Source: CAYOHP01 sp964403795 [NCBI: uncultured bacterium]
GTDB lineage: Bacteria > Muiribacteriota > UBA6191 > CAZXTJ01
Assembly: GCA_964403795.1 (NCBI GenBank)
Contig: CAYOHP010000158.1
Coordinates: 1-14,665 of the forward strand
DNA length: 14,665 bases
Direction of reading: 5' to 3'
The position numbers were made by a program, and so were the translations under genes. Under the pieces are notes generated by a model. The model saw only the letters and a list, made by a program, of their open reading frames with translations. It ran no database searches and was not told the DNA's origin. Shown here one piece after another: positions 7,136 to 14,354 of the stretch; position 1 is the first letter of the stretch; every line of letters begins with the position of its first letter.

Positions 7136-7849
7136 GTGCGGGAGGCCATGGACTCGAACCGCAGCCTCATCGCCCTGACCGCCGCCGTCCTGCTCGCGCT
7201 GGTCGGCTTCCTCGGGCTCCTCCCGGCCATGATGCCGGGGGTGAGGCCCGACCAGGTCTCGCGGCCCATGGTCTGGGACGAGGCCACCGAGCAGGAGTTC
7301 GAGCCCGGAGCCCCTCCGCCGGCCACCGCCCCCCCCCCCCCCCCGGCCCGCCGGGCCGCCATCCTTCCTCCGTTCTCCCCCTACGAGGAGTACGTGCCGC
7401 GCACCGAGGAGGAGAAGCGCTGGGCCTCGGCCTACCAGAAGCTCGAGAGCCGCGAGCGGGAGATGAAGGCCGAGGCGGAGAGCTTCGATCGCTGGCGCGG
7501 CTTCATCGAGAGCGACCTGGGCACCAAGGTCCAGAGCGCGTTCGAGCTGCTCCGTCGGGGGCACGGGGAATCGGCCGGGCAGGTCCTTGCGGGGCTGCTG
7601 CCCGAGCTCGCCGCCCAGCCGGCCGACGTCCAGCAGCCGGTGCTGGCGGCCAGCATCCGCCTCTTCAAGCAGGTGGGCGACATGAAGGCCATGGCCGGGG
7701 TGCTGGTGGCCTACCTCGAGAACCTCGAGAAGCAATTGGCCGAGAGCCCCGAGCAGGGGCGGGACCGGGAGACCCGGGCCGAGATGCTCGCCGAGGTGCG
7801 GCGTACCCTGGAGGCGGCCCGCGGCCGGGCCAGGGAGGTGGGCGGGTGA
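7136..7849 (+). CDS. Membrane-anchored helical protein heading the pseudopilin operon, unknown function
   Basis: No family is recognised with confidence. The 237-residue product has one N-terminal membrane segment (about 10-33), a proline-rich linker (57-79, including five consecutive Pro), and a charged helical region (88-236) that could form a coiled coil or TPR-like repeats. This suggests an inner-membrane anchor with a periplasmic helical domain. The start is uncertain: GTG 7136 has no clear Shine-Dalgarno sequence, while ATG 7148 is only two bases after GGGAGG. Its stop overlaps the next gene's GTG start (GTGA), so translation is probably coupled. Context suggests a partner of the two pseudopilin-like proteins. 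The proline codons lie in a 16-base C run, which could slip and shift the frame. The reading frame is well supported by the overlap; the function is inferred from neighbours only. Confidence 0.8.
   Translation: MREAMDSNRSLIALTAAVLLALVGFLGLLPAMMPGVRPDQVSRPMVWDEATEQEFEPGAPPPATAPPPPPARRAAILPPFSPYEEYVPRTEEEKRWASAYQKLESREREMKAEAESFDRWRGFIESDLGTKVQSAFELLRRGHGESAGQVLAGLLPELAAQPADVQQPVLAASIRLFKQVGDMKAMAGVLVAYLENLEKQLAESPEQGRDRETRAEMLAEVRRTLEAARGRAREVGG
7329..7344. repeat. Homopolymer run of 16 C inside a coding region
   Basis: Sixteen consecutive C residues encode the poly-proline linker (residues 66-70) of the gene beginning at 7136. A gain or loss of one base would truncate the helical domain and uncouple the downstream GTGA overlap. 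Such tracts are mutable in many bacteria and are also prone to sequencing or assembly miscounts. Confidence 0.95.
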
Positions 7850-8451
7850 ACCGCAGGGCGGGTACACCAGGGAGACGCGGACCCGGGGCGGGTCGCCGCG
7901 GCTACAGCCTGCTCGGACTGCTGGTGGCGGTGACCGCGGTCTCCTTCCTGCTGCTCCCGCTCTTCCTCTCCTTCCAGACCTCCCGGACCGGCGCCACCCG
8001 CAGCCTGCACGAGCTGACCGCGGTGAACCTCGCCACCGCCCAGATCGAACGCTTGAAGCGCCTGAGCTATCGCCGGCTCGAGGCCCTGCTCTTCGGGATC
8101 GGGAGCATCGAGGCCACCCAGCGCGAGGACTTCGAGTGGCCCGACGTGGTCAACGGTCCCTTCGAGGTGACCCCGGAGACTCCCGACCTCGACGAACCGG
8201 AGGCCTACCGGGAGGGCCCGGTGGTCTTCCATCGCAAGACCTTCCTCTCGTATTTCCCCGACAAGAACCCGGACCCCAACCTGCCGGGCTTCGACCGGGC
8301 CCGTCGCCGCATGCGGATCCGGGTCACGGTCGCCTGGCACGAACCGCACGGCCCCAGGGCCACGGTCCCGCGCAGCTTCGAGCTGCAGACGATGGTCCAC
8401 GACGAGAGCTACAACCCCAAGCCCTCGCTCCGGAGGCTGGCGACCCCATGA
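7846..8451 (+). CDS. Pseudopilin-like type II secretion/type IV pilus prepilin protein
   Basis: The 201-residue product has a class III prepilin signal: a basic leader, Gly19, and then the hydrophobic stretch YSLLGLLVAV at 20-29. Prepilin peptidase would cut after Gly19, giving N-terminal Tyr. The +5 residue of the mature protein, normally Glu, is Gly24 here. The hydrophobic helix spans about 20-45, followed by a soluble domain with Arg-rich and acidic patches typical of minor pseudopilins of the GspI/GspJ size. GTG 7846 has GGGAGG seven bases upstream and overlaps the previous stop. The gene's own stop overlaps the next start (ATGA). Likely role: a minor pseudopilin at the tip of a secretion or pilus-like fibre. 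The specific type (GspI, PilV or other) cannot be fixed. No secretin, ATPase or peptidase is in the window. Confidence 0.82.
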   Translation: MNRRAGTPGRRGPGAGRRGYSLLGLLVAVTAVSFLLLPLFLSFQTSRTGATRSLHELTAVNLATAQIERLKRLSYRRLEALLFGIGSIEATQREDFEWPDVVNGPFEVTPETPDLDEPEAYREGPVVFHRKTFLSYFPDKNPDPNLPGFDRARRRMRIRVTVAWHEPHGPRATVPRSFELQTMVHDESYNPKPSLRRLATP

Positions 8452-9116
8452 GGCGCATGAATCGGGAACTCCCCCGGAACCCGTCCCGCCCGTCCCGGTC
8501 CGGCATGAGCATCGCCGAGGCCTTGACGGTGGTACTCCTGGTCTCGATCGTGCTCGTGGTGGTCTTCGGTCTCTGGCAGTCGGGACGCCGGCAGCAGGAC
8601 TTCGTGGAGGCCTACGCCGATCTCGGCGACAAGACCCGTCGGGGGGTCCGGCGCCTGGAGCGGGACCTCCGGGGTGCCCTCATGCTGAGGGAGCTGCGCC
8701 GGGCCGGTACCCGCCTCTCGCATGTGGTGCTGGCGCTGCCCCGGGGCCCCGATCCGCTCGACGGCTTCGAGGACATCCGCTACGAGTACCGGATCGCCGA
8801 CCGGCGCATGCTGCGCCAGGGCGAAGCGCTGGTACTCGAGGGGGTCCAGGACGTGGAGCTCTTCGCTTTCGACGACCTGGGCAAGGCCTTGGACGACGTC
8901 GAGGCCACCACCCGACTCTCCTTCCTCCGCTTGAGGCTCCGCTTCGGGGAGGAGGGCGACCCGCCCAACCGGCGCCGGACCCTCGATCTCACCATCGCCC
9001 CGCGGGTGCCGGCCAGCCAGGCCAGGGCCGAGCGGCTGCTCTTCGAGCGGGCCTTCGAGCGCTTCCGCGACCCGCCCAGTGCCGACGATCGGGAAGACCC
9101 CGACTCCCGGTTCTGA
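8448..9116 (+). CDS. Second pseudopilin-like protein (GspJ-like)
   Basis: The ATG at 8448 gives 222 residues; the frame is open further upstream, but this start forms an ATGA overlap with the preceding gene and has GGAGG about 11 bases before it. ATG 8457 is an alternative. A basic leader ending in Gly19 is followed by MSIAEALTVV, with Glu24 at mature position +5 as in canonical prepilins, and a hydrophobic helix to about residue 42. The soluble part resembles minor pseudopilins of the GspJ kind in size and in its beta-rich, Arg-rich segments (FEDIRYEYRI, VQDVELFAFDD). After membrane insertion and cleavage it would join a pseudopilus with its neighbour. It ends the three-gene overlapping unit, and ruvX follows after 44 bases. 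The GspJ assignment is tentative; the prepilin signal is clear. Confidence 0.85.
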   Translation: MRRMNRELPRNPSRPSRSGMSIAEALTVVLLVSIVLVVVFGLWQSGRRQQDFVEAYADLGDKTRRGVRRLERDLRGALMLRELRRAGTRLSHVVLALPRGPDPLDGFEDIRYEYRIADRRMLRQGEALVLEGVQDVELFAFDDLGKALDDVEATTRLSFLRLRLRFGEEGDPPNRRRTLDLTIAPRVPASQARAERLLFERAFERFRDPPSADDREDPDSRF

Positions 9117-9160
9117 GGACCCGTGCGTCGCCGCCAGTCCTACCCCGGAGGACCCGGGCC

Positions 9161-9670
9161 GTGACGACCGGCTCCGACCCGGGAGACGGACCCGGCGACG
9201 GGCTGGTGGCGGCCCGGGACCTGCCGGGGCGGGGACGCCTGCTGGCGGTCGACCCGGGCTCGGTGCGGATCGGCCTGGCGGTCTCGGATCCCGGCCAACG
9301 GGTCGCATGTCCGCTCGAAGTGCTGGTCCGGGTGGATCCGGCCGGACTGGTCCGGCGGATCCGCGAGCTCAGCGAGGCCGGGAGGGACGAAGGCGAAGGT
9401 CCCCTGGTCGGCGTGGTGGTGGGCCTGCCCGTCCATCTCGACGGCCGGGAAGGGCCGATGGCGGGCCGATCCCGGAAGCTGGCGAAGGCGCTGGCGGCCG
9501 GGACCGGATTGCCGGTGGCGGTGCTCGACGAGCGGAGGAGCTCGCGGGATGCCGAGGCGGTCATGGCCGAGGCCGGGGTCTCGGCCCGGGACCGCCGGGG
9601 CAAGGTCGACATGGTGGCCGCCGGACTCCTGCTCCAGGCCTACCTGGACGGACGTCGGGCGGGGGTCTGA
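9161..9670 (+). CDS. ruvX: RuvX/YqgF-family Holliday-junction resolvase-like nuclease
   Basis: A 169-residue cytoplasmic protein with an RNase H-like fold. Visible motifs are LLAVDPGSVRIGLAVSD (first catalytic Asp, D31), VVGLPVHLDGREG (87-98), LDERRSS (122-128) and KVDMVAAGLLLQAYLD (last catalytic Asp, D150). Family members are implicated in 16S rRNA 5'-end maturation and in Holliday-junction processing. About 25 residues precede the first motif, somewhat longer than usual. The start is GTG 9161, with GGAGG nine bases upstream. It lies 44 bases after the pseudopilin operon, so it may share transcription, and is convergent with the next gene on the minus strand. The DERRSS box has Arg where Leu or Phe is common. 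Confidence 0.95.
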   Translation: MTTGSDPGDGPGDGLVAARDLPGRGRLLAVDPGSVRIGLAVSDPGQRVACPLEVLVRVDPAGLVRRIRELSEAGRDEGEGPLVGVVVGLPVHLDGREGPMAGRSRKLAKALAAGTGLPVAVLDERRSSRDAEAVMAEAGVSARDRRGKVDMVAAGLLLQAYLDGRRAGV

Positions 9671-9679
9671 GGACGGGTC

Positions 9680-9712
9680 GAGCCCCCTGCGGGCGGGCTG
9701 CAGGCCAAGCTC
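9680..9712. terminator. Weak hairpin in the convergent gap after ruvX
   Basis: Outer arms GAGC (9680-9683) and GCTC (9709-9712), with inner arms CCTGC (9686-9690) and GCAGG (9700-9704), form an interrupted stem between ruvX and the convergent minus-strand gene. It could serve both directions. No U-tract is present and the pairing is modest. Confidence 0.3.
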
Positions 9713-10241
9713 ATGGACTCGGCAGCTCGGCCTCGACCAGGGTCCCCTCGGCGAGCAGGCGGTCCACCTGGGTCCTGGCCTCGGGAGGGACGCCCCGGCC
9801 CAGGCGGGCCAGCACCCGCAGCGCCCACTCGACCCGGTCCCGGGCGCCAGCGTGGTCGCTGCGCTCGAGGTCCTCGCAGGCGATCTCGAGGAGGCCCTGG
9901 GCCTCCCCTACCGGGTCGTCCTTGCGGCTCGCCAGCTCGACGACCTTCCAGAGCGATTCCCAGCGTGCCGCGGTCCCGGAGGGACCGGCCTTGCGGGCCG
10001 CCACCAGGGCCTTCTGGACCTCGGCGACCGGCCGGAGCGGTGGCGGCGGGGGCTCGATGCTACGCACCTTGAACAGGAACTCCTTGGAGGGGATGCAGGG
10101 ACCTCCGCCGGGACGACCCGCGACCGGGGAACCGATCGAGGCCTCCGGCCCCGGATCCCGGAACCGGATCGGGGTCGCCGTCGCCAGGACCGGGATGGCC
10201 ATCAGGAGAACTCCGAGAGCCGATCGGAAAGTGGTGTGCAC
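9711..10241 (-). CDS. Small exported protein of unknown function
   Basis: Not recognised. The frame is open to 10355, but GTG at 10241 has GGAGG five bases upstream and places a signal peptide at the start: basic Arg6, a hydrophobic core at 8-20, and a likely cut near ATA (residue 22). This gives 176 residues. The mature protein has a Gly/Pro-rich segment (30-50), a run of five prolines (64-68), and an amphipathic helical C-terminal half (72-170) resembling one or two TPR-like hairpins. Cys49 and Cys122 could form a disulphide. The layout resembles the anchored protein at 7136, though I see no clear sequence match. It is divergent from the transaldolase gene and convergent with ruvX. A periplasmic location is likely. 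Confidence 0.7.
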   Translation of the reverse strand: MHTTFRSALGVLLMAIPVLATATPIRFRDPGPEASIGSPVAGRPGGGPCIPSKEFLFKVRSIEPPPPPLRPVAEVQKALVAARKAGPSGTAARWESLWKVVELASRKDDPVGEAQGLLEIACEDLERSDHAGARDRVEWALRVLARLGRGVPPEARTQVDRLLAEGTLVEAELPSP

Positions 10242-10344
10242 GCTCGCCTCCGGCGGGTTCCTCGGGAGTGGGACCCCGCGAACCCCTCCCGGGTTCCCAC
10301 CCATGCGGATCGCCCCGGAGGCATGCTCCCCGGCCGCAGCGACG

Positions 10345-10374
10345 CTGACCGGCACCCGACCCGCGTGCTAGCTT
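10345..10374 (+). promoter_or_regulatory. Candidate promoter for the transaldolase gene
   Basis: CTGACC at 10345-10350 is a four-of-six match to the -35 consensus. Eighteen bases later, TAGCTT (10369-10374) is a partial -10 with an extended TG two bases before it. The leader would be about 32 bases. The match is weak, but it sits in the only open space upstream of the gene. Confidence 0.25.
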
Positions 10375-10413
10375 TCGATCCCGATCCCGATCCGCCCCGA
10401 AGGAGCGTTTCCC

Positions 10414-11094
10414 ATGAAGTTCTTCCTCGACACCGCCAACGTCGACGAGATCCGCGAGGCCGCCTCCTGGGGCATCCTCGACGGCGTCACCACCAACCCC
10501 TCGCTGGTCGCCAAGGAGGGCAAGGATTTCAAGGCCGTGATCCGCGAGATCCAGGACATCGTGAAGGGCCCGGTCAACGCCGAGGTCATCTCCATGGAGC
10601 ACGCCGGAATGATGCGGGAGGCCCGCGAGTACGCCGCCTGGGGCGAGCACGTGATCGTCAAGGTCCCGATGTGCGCAGAGGGCCTGAAGACCATCTCCAA
10701 GTGCCGCGACGAGGGCATCCGCACCAACGTGACCCTGATCTTCAGCGTCAACCAGGCGCTGCTCGCCGCCAAGGCCGGGGCCAGCTACGTCAGCCCCTTC
10801 CTGGGCCGCCTCGACGACATCTCGCATGACGGCCTCGAACTGATCGCCGACCTGGTCGAGGTGTTCTCCAACTACCCCGAGCTCGAGACCGAGATCCTGG
10901 CCGCCTCGATCCGCCACCCGCTGCATGTGATCGAGTGCGCCCGGGCCGGCGCCGACATCGCCACCGTTCCCATGAAGGTCCTCCAGATGATGGTCAAGCA
11001 CCCGCTGACGGACAAGGGCATCGAGACCTTCCTCAAGGACTGGGAGAAGGTGCGGGCCACCGCCCCCGCCAGCCGGGCCGCCGCGGTTTCCTGA
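10414..11094 (+). CDS. fsa: Transaldolase of the small FSA/TalC family
   Basis: The 226-residue enzyme is a cytoplasmic TIM-barrel aldolase of the non-oxidative pentose phosphate pathway that moves a dihydroxyacetone unit between sugar phosphates. It begins [10 protein letters not shown] and shows [10 protein letters not shown] (substrate pocket), the Schiff-base Lys83 in VIVKVPM, NVTLIFS (105-111), and [12 protein letters not shown]. Two residues separate true transaldolases from E. coli fructose-6-phosphate aldolase: Glu57 (in NAEV) replaces the FSA Gln, and Phe129 replaces the FSA Tyr. Both favour transaldolase activity, although the family is often labelled fructose-6-phosphate aldolase. 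The start is ATG 10414, with AAGGAG eight bases upstream. A C-terminal Ala-rich tail follows the usual end. It is convergent with the GT2 gene, and no other pathway gene is adjacent. Confidence 0.96.
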   Translation: MKFFLDTANVDEIREAASWGILDGVTTNPSLVAKEGKDFKAVIREIQDIVKGPVNAEVISMEHAGMMREAREYAAWGEHVIVKVPMCAEGLKTISKCRDEGIRTNVTLIFSVNQALLAAKAGASYVSPFLGRLDDISHDGLELIADLVEVFSNYPELETEILAASIRHPLHVIECARAGADIATVPMKVLQMMVKHPLTDKGIETFLKDWEKVRATAPASRAAAVS

Positions 11095-11096
11095 GC

Positions 11097-11118
11097 GCCT
11101 GGGCGCCGTTCCCCAGGC
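11097..11118. terminator. Hairpin in the convergent gap after the transaldolase gene
   Basis: GCCTGGG (11097-11103) pairs perfectly with CCCAGGC (11112-11118) over an eight-base loop, three bases after the stop and 14 bases before the end of the convergent GT2 gene. It may act in both directions. No U-tract is present. Confidence 0.45.
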
Positions 11119-11131
11119 CGCAGGCCCACTC

Positions 11132-12115
11132 TCAGGAACCGTGGACCCGGGTGTACTCCAGGTAGCGGTACCCGAGGCAGGCAGCCACTGCGCCCAGTTC
11201 CTCGCACGCATCGCCGGCCAGGTCGGCGAGGCGCGGTGGTTCCAGGTCGTTTTCGAGGACCCTGCGGAGCGGCTTCCATGCGACGGTGCGGAGCAGTTCG
11301 TAGAGCCGGGAGAGAGCGATCCCGATCCCGTGGCGGTGCCGGCCCATCACGAGGTCCCGGAAGTGCCCGGCATTCCCCTGCCGGAAGCGCCTTTGCAGGT
11401 ACCAGCCGAGGCACGCTCGCGTCGCCTGGACCTCCTCGACCACCTCGGCCTCCGATGCCCACAGGCTGATCGCGCCCCGGTCCCTGGCCTGTTCGAAGAA
11501 GCAAGTGTCCTCGCCCCCGCCCAGGTTGAACTCGGGAAGGAACCGGAGGCCCCAGTCCCGGACCAGGCGGACCCTGAAGAGGACGTTGTTGGTGCTGGCG
11601 ATCCCGGCCCCGTCGTCCCGCGGAAACGGTCCGTCGGGACGTACCGGGACCTGGTGGAGGGCCCGGAACCACCCGGGGGCCCCGTCCGGGTATTCCATGC
11701 GGACCGGACCCAGCACCACGTCCGCGGGGTGACGCGACAGGGCCGAGATCCCGGCCGCCAGCCAGCCCGGCGTGACCACGGTGTCGTCGTCGATGAACCC
11801 GATCGCATCCGAGCCGACCTCGAGGGCGTGCTCGAGGGCGCGGTTGCGGACCATGACGATGCCCTGTTCCGGGACGTGGTGGTAGTCCAGGGGGATGGCG
11901 GTGCGGGCGCTCCACCGGTCCCGGATCTCCCGGGCTTCGCCTCCCGGATTGTTGTCGACCACCAGGGTCCGGAACTCGAGACCCGAGGGGATCCGGAGCC
12001 GGGAGACCGACGCAAGGCACCGGTCGAGGAGGCGCGGTCGCATGCGGGTGCCGATCGCCAGCAGGACCCGGGCAGGCGGATCGCGCCGGAGGTCAAGGGC
12101 ATGCGAATCGGACAT
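11132..12115 (-). CDS. Family 2 glycosyltransferase
   Basis: A 327-residue cytoplasmic or membrane-associated inverting glycosyltransferase with a GT-A fold. An early strand, VLLAIGTRMRP (17-27), is followed by LVVDNNPGG (51-59) in the nucleotide-binding region. The metal-binding DDD is at 109-111 in GFIDDDTVV, and GGGEDTCFF (199-207) supplies the acidic Glu202-Asp203 pair expected for the catalytic base and acceptor site. ASTNNVLFR (173-181) is also typical. No membrane segment is obvious. The start is ATG 12115, with GGAGA about ten bases upstream. It is divergent from the GT61-like gene across 206 bases and convergent with the transaldolase. The donor and acceptor sugars cannot be read from sequence; a role in surface polysaccharide or glycolipid assembly is inferred from the neighbouring glycosyltransferases. 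Confidence 0.9.
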   Translation of the reverse strand: MSDSHALDLRRDPPARVLLAIGTRMRPRLLDRCLASVSRLRIPSGLEFRTLVVDNNPGGEAREIRDRWSARTAIPLDYHHVPEQGIVMVRNRALEHALEVGSDAIGFIDDDTVVTPGWLAAGISALSRHPADVVLGPVRMEYPDGAPGWFRALHQVPVRPDGPFPRDDGAGIASTNNVLFRVRLVRDWGLRFLPEFNLGGGEDTCFFEQARDRGAISLWASEAEVVEEVQATRACLGWYLQRRFRQGNAGHFRDLVMGRHRHGIGIALSRLYELLRTVAWKPLRRVLENDLEPPRLADLAGDACEELGAVAACLGYRYLEYTRVHGS

Positions 12116-12321
12116 GGCGAGTCTTCTCCGGACGATGGCAGCCCGGTTCCCGGCAGCCTCGGGCAGCCGGGCGGGCAGGGTGCCTGTCCACCCGGACCCA
12201 GGGTCGGACAGTACATCGGCCGTCGTGCCCGGGTCCGGTCCGGGAGACCGGGACCGCAGCCGGCGGTCCGGGGTCGCGGAGTACCCGGCTGTCCGGATGA
12301 GGGAATGCGAGGGAGCCGGCC
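12116..12321. other. Divergent intergenic region between two glycosyltransferase genes
   Basis: This 206-base region must hold the upstream signals for both the GT2 and GT61-like genes. A nearly perfect inverted repeat lies at 12232-12255: GGTCCGGTC against GACCGGGACC with one bulged base. The imperfect repeats GGGTCGGACAGTAC and GGGTCGCGGAGTAC lie about 70 bases apart. No clear -35/-10 pair was found. Confidence 0.4.
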
Positions 12322-13284
12322 GTGATCCGTCGGATCCTGGAGAAGCTCCTCCGTCGAATCGGCGTCCGGGTCTCCACTTCCGAGGACGAGAACCTCTTCC
12401 ACATCCTCGCCTGCGAGGTCCTCACGGCCGGCATCGATGCCAGGGAGATCCGACTCGTCCGTCTCACCGGGAGGGATCGGGTGCCCGGCCGGGCAGAGGA
12501 GTGGAGGAGGTATGTCCTCGCCGGCGCCTACCAGGAGATCCTCACGCTTCGCACCCCCTCTCCCGTGCTGAGGTTGGCGAAGTCGGCCCTCCCGAGGCCC
12601 GGCTGGTACTTCGACTGCTGGCGATTCCTCGAGCTCCCCGGGGACGAGGAGGCGATCGGGATCGTGCGAGGCGTCAGGGCAAGCCTGGACCTCGAACGGG
12701 TCGCCGCCCGCCACGTCCTCCTGGTCCAGCGACCCGAGGGGAACCGGTTCCTCTTCGCCCATGAGACGGGAGAGGAACTCGGGGATTACCTGGAGCCCAG
12801 GCTGGAGCGCCAGGGGATCGTCCTGGCCAGGGCGGACTTCTCGATCCTTCCTCCGAGAGAGCAGCTGGAGCTGGTGGCGGGCGCATCCTGCTTGGTAGCG
12901 GCCCATGGAGCCGCCCTGACGAACCTGGCTTTCGCCCCCGAGAGATGCCTGGTCGTCGAGGTCTCGTTCCGGACGCACTGGACCTGCGACCCGGTCTGCG
13001 ACGCTCATCTCCGCGGCGACCTGCCGATCGAGTCGGCCTGCCAGCCAAGCGACGCGGCTCCCGTCTACCACAAGGCGGATTTCCACAACCTCTCGCGACT
13101 GCTCAGGAGGCCCTACTGCGAGATCCCGGCCGCCCGGACCGAAGGCTACTTCGATCGGAATCCGATCAACCGGCGGAAGGTCTTCGTTGCCGGCGGGAGA
13201 ATCCTCGATACGATCTTTCGGCACCTCGGGGCGACGGGAGGGAGCCCGGAGGGAACGGCGCCGCCGTCTCCGGATCCGGGCTGA
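12322..13284 (+). CDS. GT61-like (DUF563) glycosyltransferase
   Basis: A 320-residue protein with the hallmark C-terminal block of the family 61 glycosyltransferase group: FSILPPREQLELVAGAS (173-189), then LVAAHGAALTNLAFAP (191-206) with His195-Gly196-Ala197, then CLVVEV (209-214). Bacterial members are soluble GT-B-like enzymes often found in polysaccharide or lipopolysaccharide loci. The N-terminal half (1-130) is less recognisable and contains Arg-rich helices and GWYFDCWRFLE (94-104). Residues 300-320 form a Gly/Pro-rich tail. The start is GTG 12322, with GGGAG six bases upstream. It is divergent from GT2 and convergent, with 20 bases between stops, to the exostosin-like gene. The acceptor and sugar are unknown. 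Family membership is fairly sure from the HGA-LTN block. Confidence 0.85.
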   Translation: MIRRILEKLLRRIGVRVSTSEDENLFHILACEVLTAGIDAREIRLVRLTGRDRVPGRAEEWRRYVLAGAYQEILTLRTPSPVLRLAKSALPRPGWYFDCWRFLELPGDEEAIGIVRGVRASLDLERVAARHVLLVQRPEGNRFLFAHETGEELGDYLEPRLERQGIVLARADFSILPPREQLELVAGASCLVAAHGAALTNLAFAPERCLVVEVSFRTHWTCDPVCDAHLRGDLPIESACQPSDAAPVYHKADFHNLSRLLRRPYCEIPAARTEGYFDRNPINRRKVFVAGGRILDTIFRHLGATGGSPEGTAPPSPDPG

Positions 13285-13304
13285 GAGGATGCGGGGTCCT
13301 CCGG

Positions 13305-14354
13305 TCAGGGGCGCCCCTCCCTCCCCGCCGCCTCGCGAATGCGCCTCCACCATGTCTCCATCCGGACCTCCGGGAGATCGGAGGACGAGGCCGCGGCCTC
13401 GCCATGTTCCCGCTGCCAGTCCGCAAGACGGCCGGGGGTGATGTCCGCGACCTCCCGGATCGGCACCACGGGCAGATCCTGGTATCCCGAAGAAATCGCG
13501 GATTCCTGGACCAGGACGATGCAGCCCAACAGGAGGGCCTCCCAGACGCGGTGGGTGTCGAGCCCATGCCCGACAGGTGCCAACACGAACCGGTACCCGG
13601 CCATCGCCTGCCAGTACTCCATGCGATCCCAGGACCGGCCGAGCTCGAGGTCCACCACGGGGTTTCCCGTCAGCGCCTGGGCGAGCTGGCGACGGTCGAG
13701 GAGACCGTGGAGCCCGCAGCCTTCGCTGTGGTTGTTGCTCCAGGCCGCCAGCACCCTGGGCCGGCGCCGGTCCAGGGGAGCTGCGGCACGCCGGACTGCC
13801 TCCAGGTCCCGTTCCTGGACCTCGGGAGGAGTGCCCTCCGCGACTCCCCAGGCTCCTCGCAGGTAGGCGCTGTGCAGGTCCAGGCCGATCGGGAGGAATC
13901 GGAGCTTGCCCCGACTCGACCGGCAGGCCTCTCCGACCGCGTTCTGTGCGAACCAGGCGAGCAGGCGGGGATCCTCCAACATGGAGCGGATCGCGGCTCG
14001 CTCCCCGGGATCGAGGCCGAAACGGGTGCCGTCCAACATCGGATCGACAGGATGGCCCACATCCTCGTCCCCGCTGACGAGGACGAACGGCTCCCGGATC
14101 CGGGGCAGGACCCGAGACACGAATCGGCCGAGATCGCTCGCACGGACCCAGAGGACCTCGCCCGCCCGGATCCCCTGGTACCGCCCCTCCGGGAACCGGG
14201 CCCGCCAGTCGCCATTGACGTAGGCGGCGGCGCCCGGCCCGGGACGGTCCGCGCCGAGGGCGAAGCCCTTGCTCCACACGAACTTCGTCCCCGCCGGCAG
14301 GGACCTCCGGCTCCGGAGGAACCTGCGAAGACGCCCGGTCAGGAACTCCAGCAC
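13305..14354 (-). CDS. Exostosin/GT47-like glycosyltransferase, putative
   Basis: The frame is open to 14612, but the first 80 or so residues look non-coding (Pro/Arg/Ser-rich). GTG 14354, with GAGG ten bases upstream, gives 349 residues; GTG 14387 is an alternative. The C-terminal part holds HGLDTHRVWEALLLGCI (about 263-279) followed by YQDLPVVPI. This pattern of a DxHR/WEAL-LGC block plus a 'DLPV' segment is seen in exostosin-like and related GT-B enzymes and probably binds the nucleotide sugar. The N-terminal part has YVNGDWRARF and EPFVLVSGDEDVGHP. No membrane helix is seen. It is convergent with the GT61-like gene and likely part of the same glycan locus. The assignment rests on the C-terminal block only; the sugar and linkage are unknown. 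Confidence 0.7.
   Translation of the reverse strand: MLEFLTGRLRRFLRSRRSLPAGTKFVWSKGFALGADRPGPGAAAYVNGDWRARFPEGRYQGIRAGEVLWVRASDLGRFVSRVLPRIREPFVLVSGDEDVGHPVDPMLDGTRFGLDPGERAAIRSMLEDPRLLAWFAQNAVGEACRSSRGKLRFLPIGLDLHSAYLRGAWGVAEGTPPEVQERDLEAVRRAAAPLDRRRPRVLAAWSNNHSEGCGLHGLLDRRQLAQALTGNPVVDLELGRSWDRMEYWQAMAGYRFVLAPVGHGLDTHRVWEALLLGCIVLVQESAISSGYQDLPVVPIREVADITPGRLADWQREHGEAAASSSDLPEVRMETWWRRIREAAGREGRP

Noticed and set aside
10242-10355. N-terminal 38-residue extension of the small exported protein
   Set aside because: It would bury the signal peptide inside the protein; the internal GTG at 10241 has a perfect GGAGG at good spacing.
10375-10392. GATCCC tandem repeat upstream of the transaldolase
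   Set aside because: Only about two and a half short copies, too few to call a functional repeat.
10060-11211. 383-residue minus-strand frame opposite the transaldolase
   Set aside because: The plus strand has complete transaldolase motifs and a good ribosome-binding site; the antisense product is low complexity.
13307-13318. Perfect palindrome AGGGGCGCCCCT at the exostosin-like gene end
   Set aside because: It has no loop, is pure GC apart from its ends, and is easily explained by chance at this base composition.
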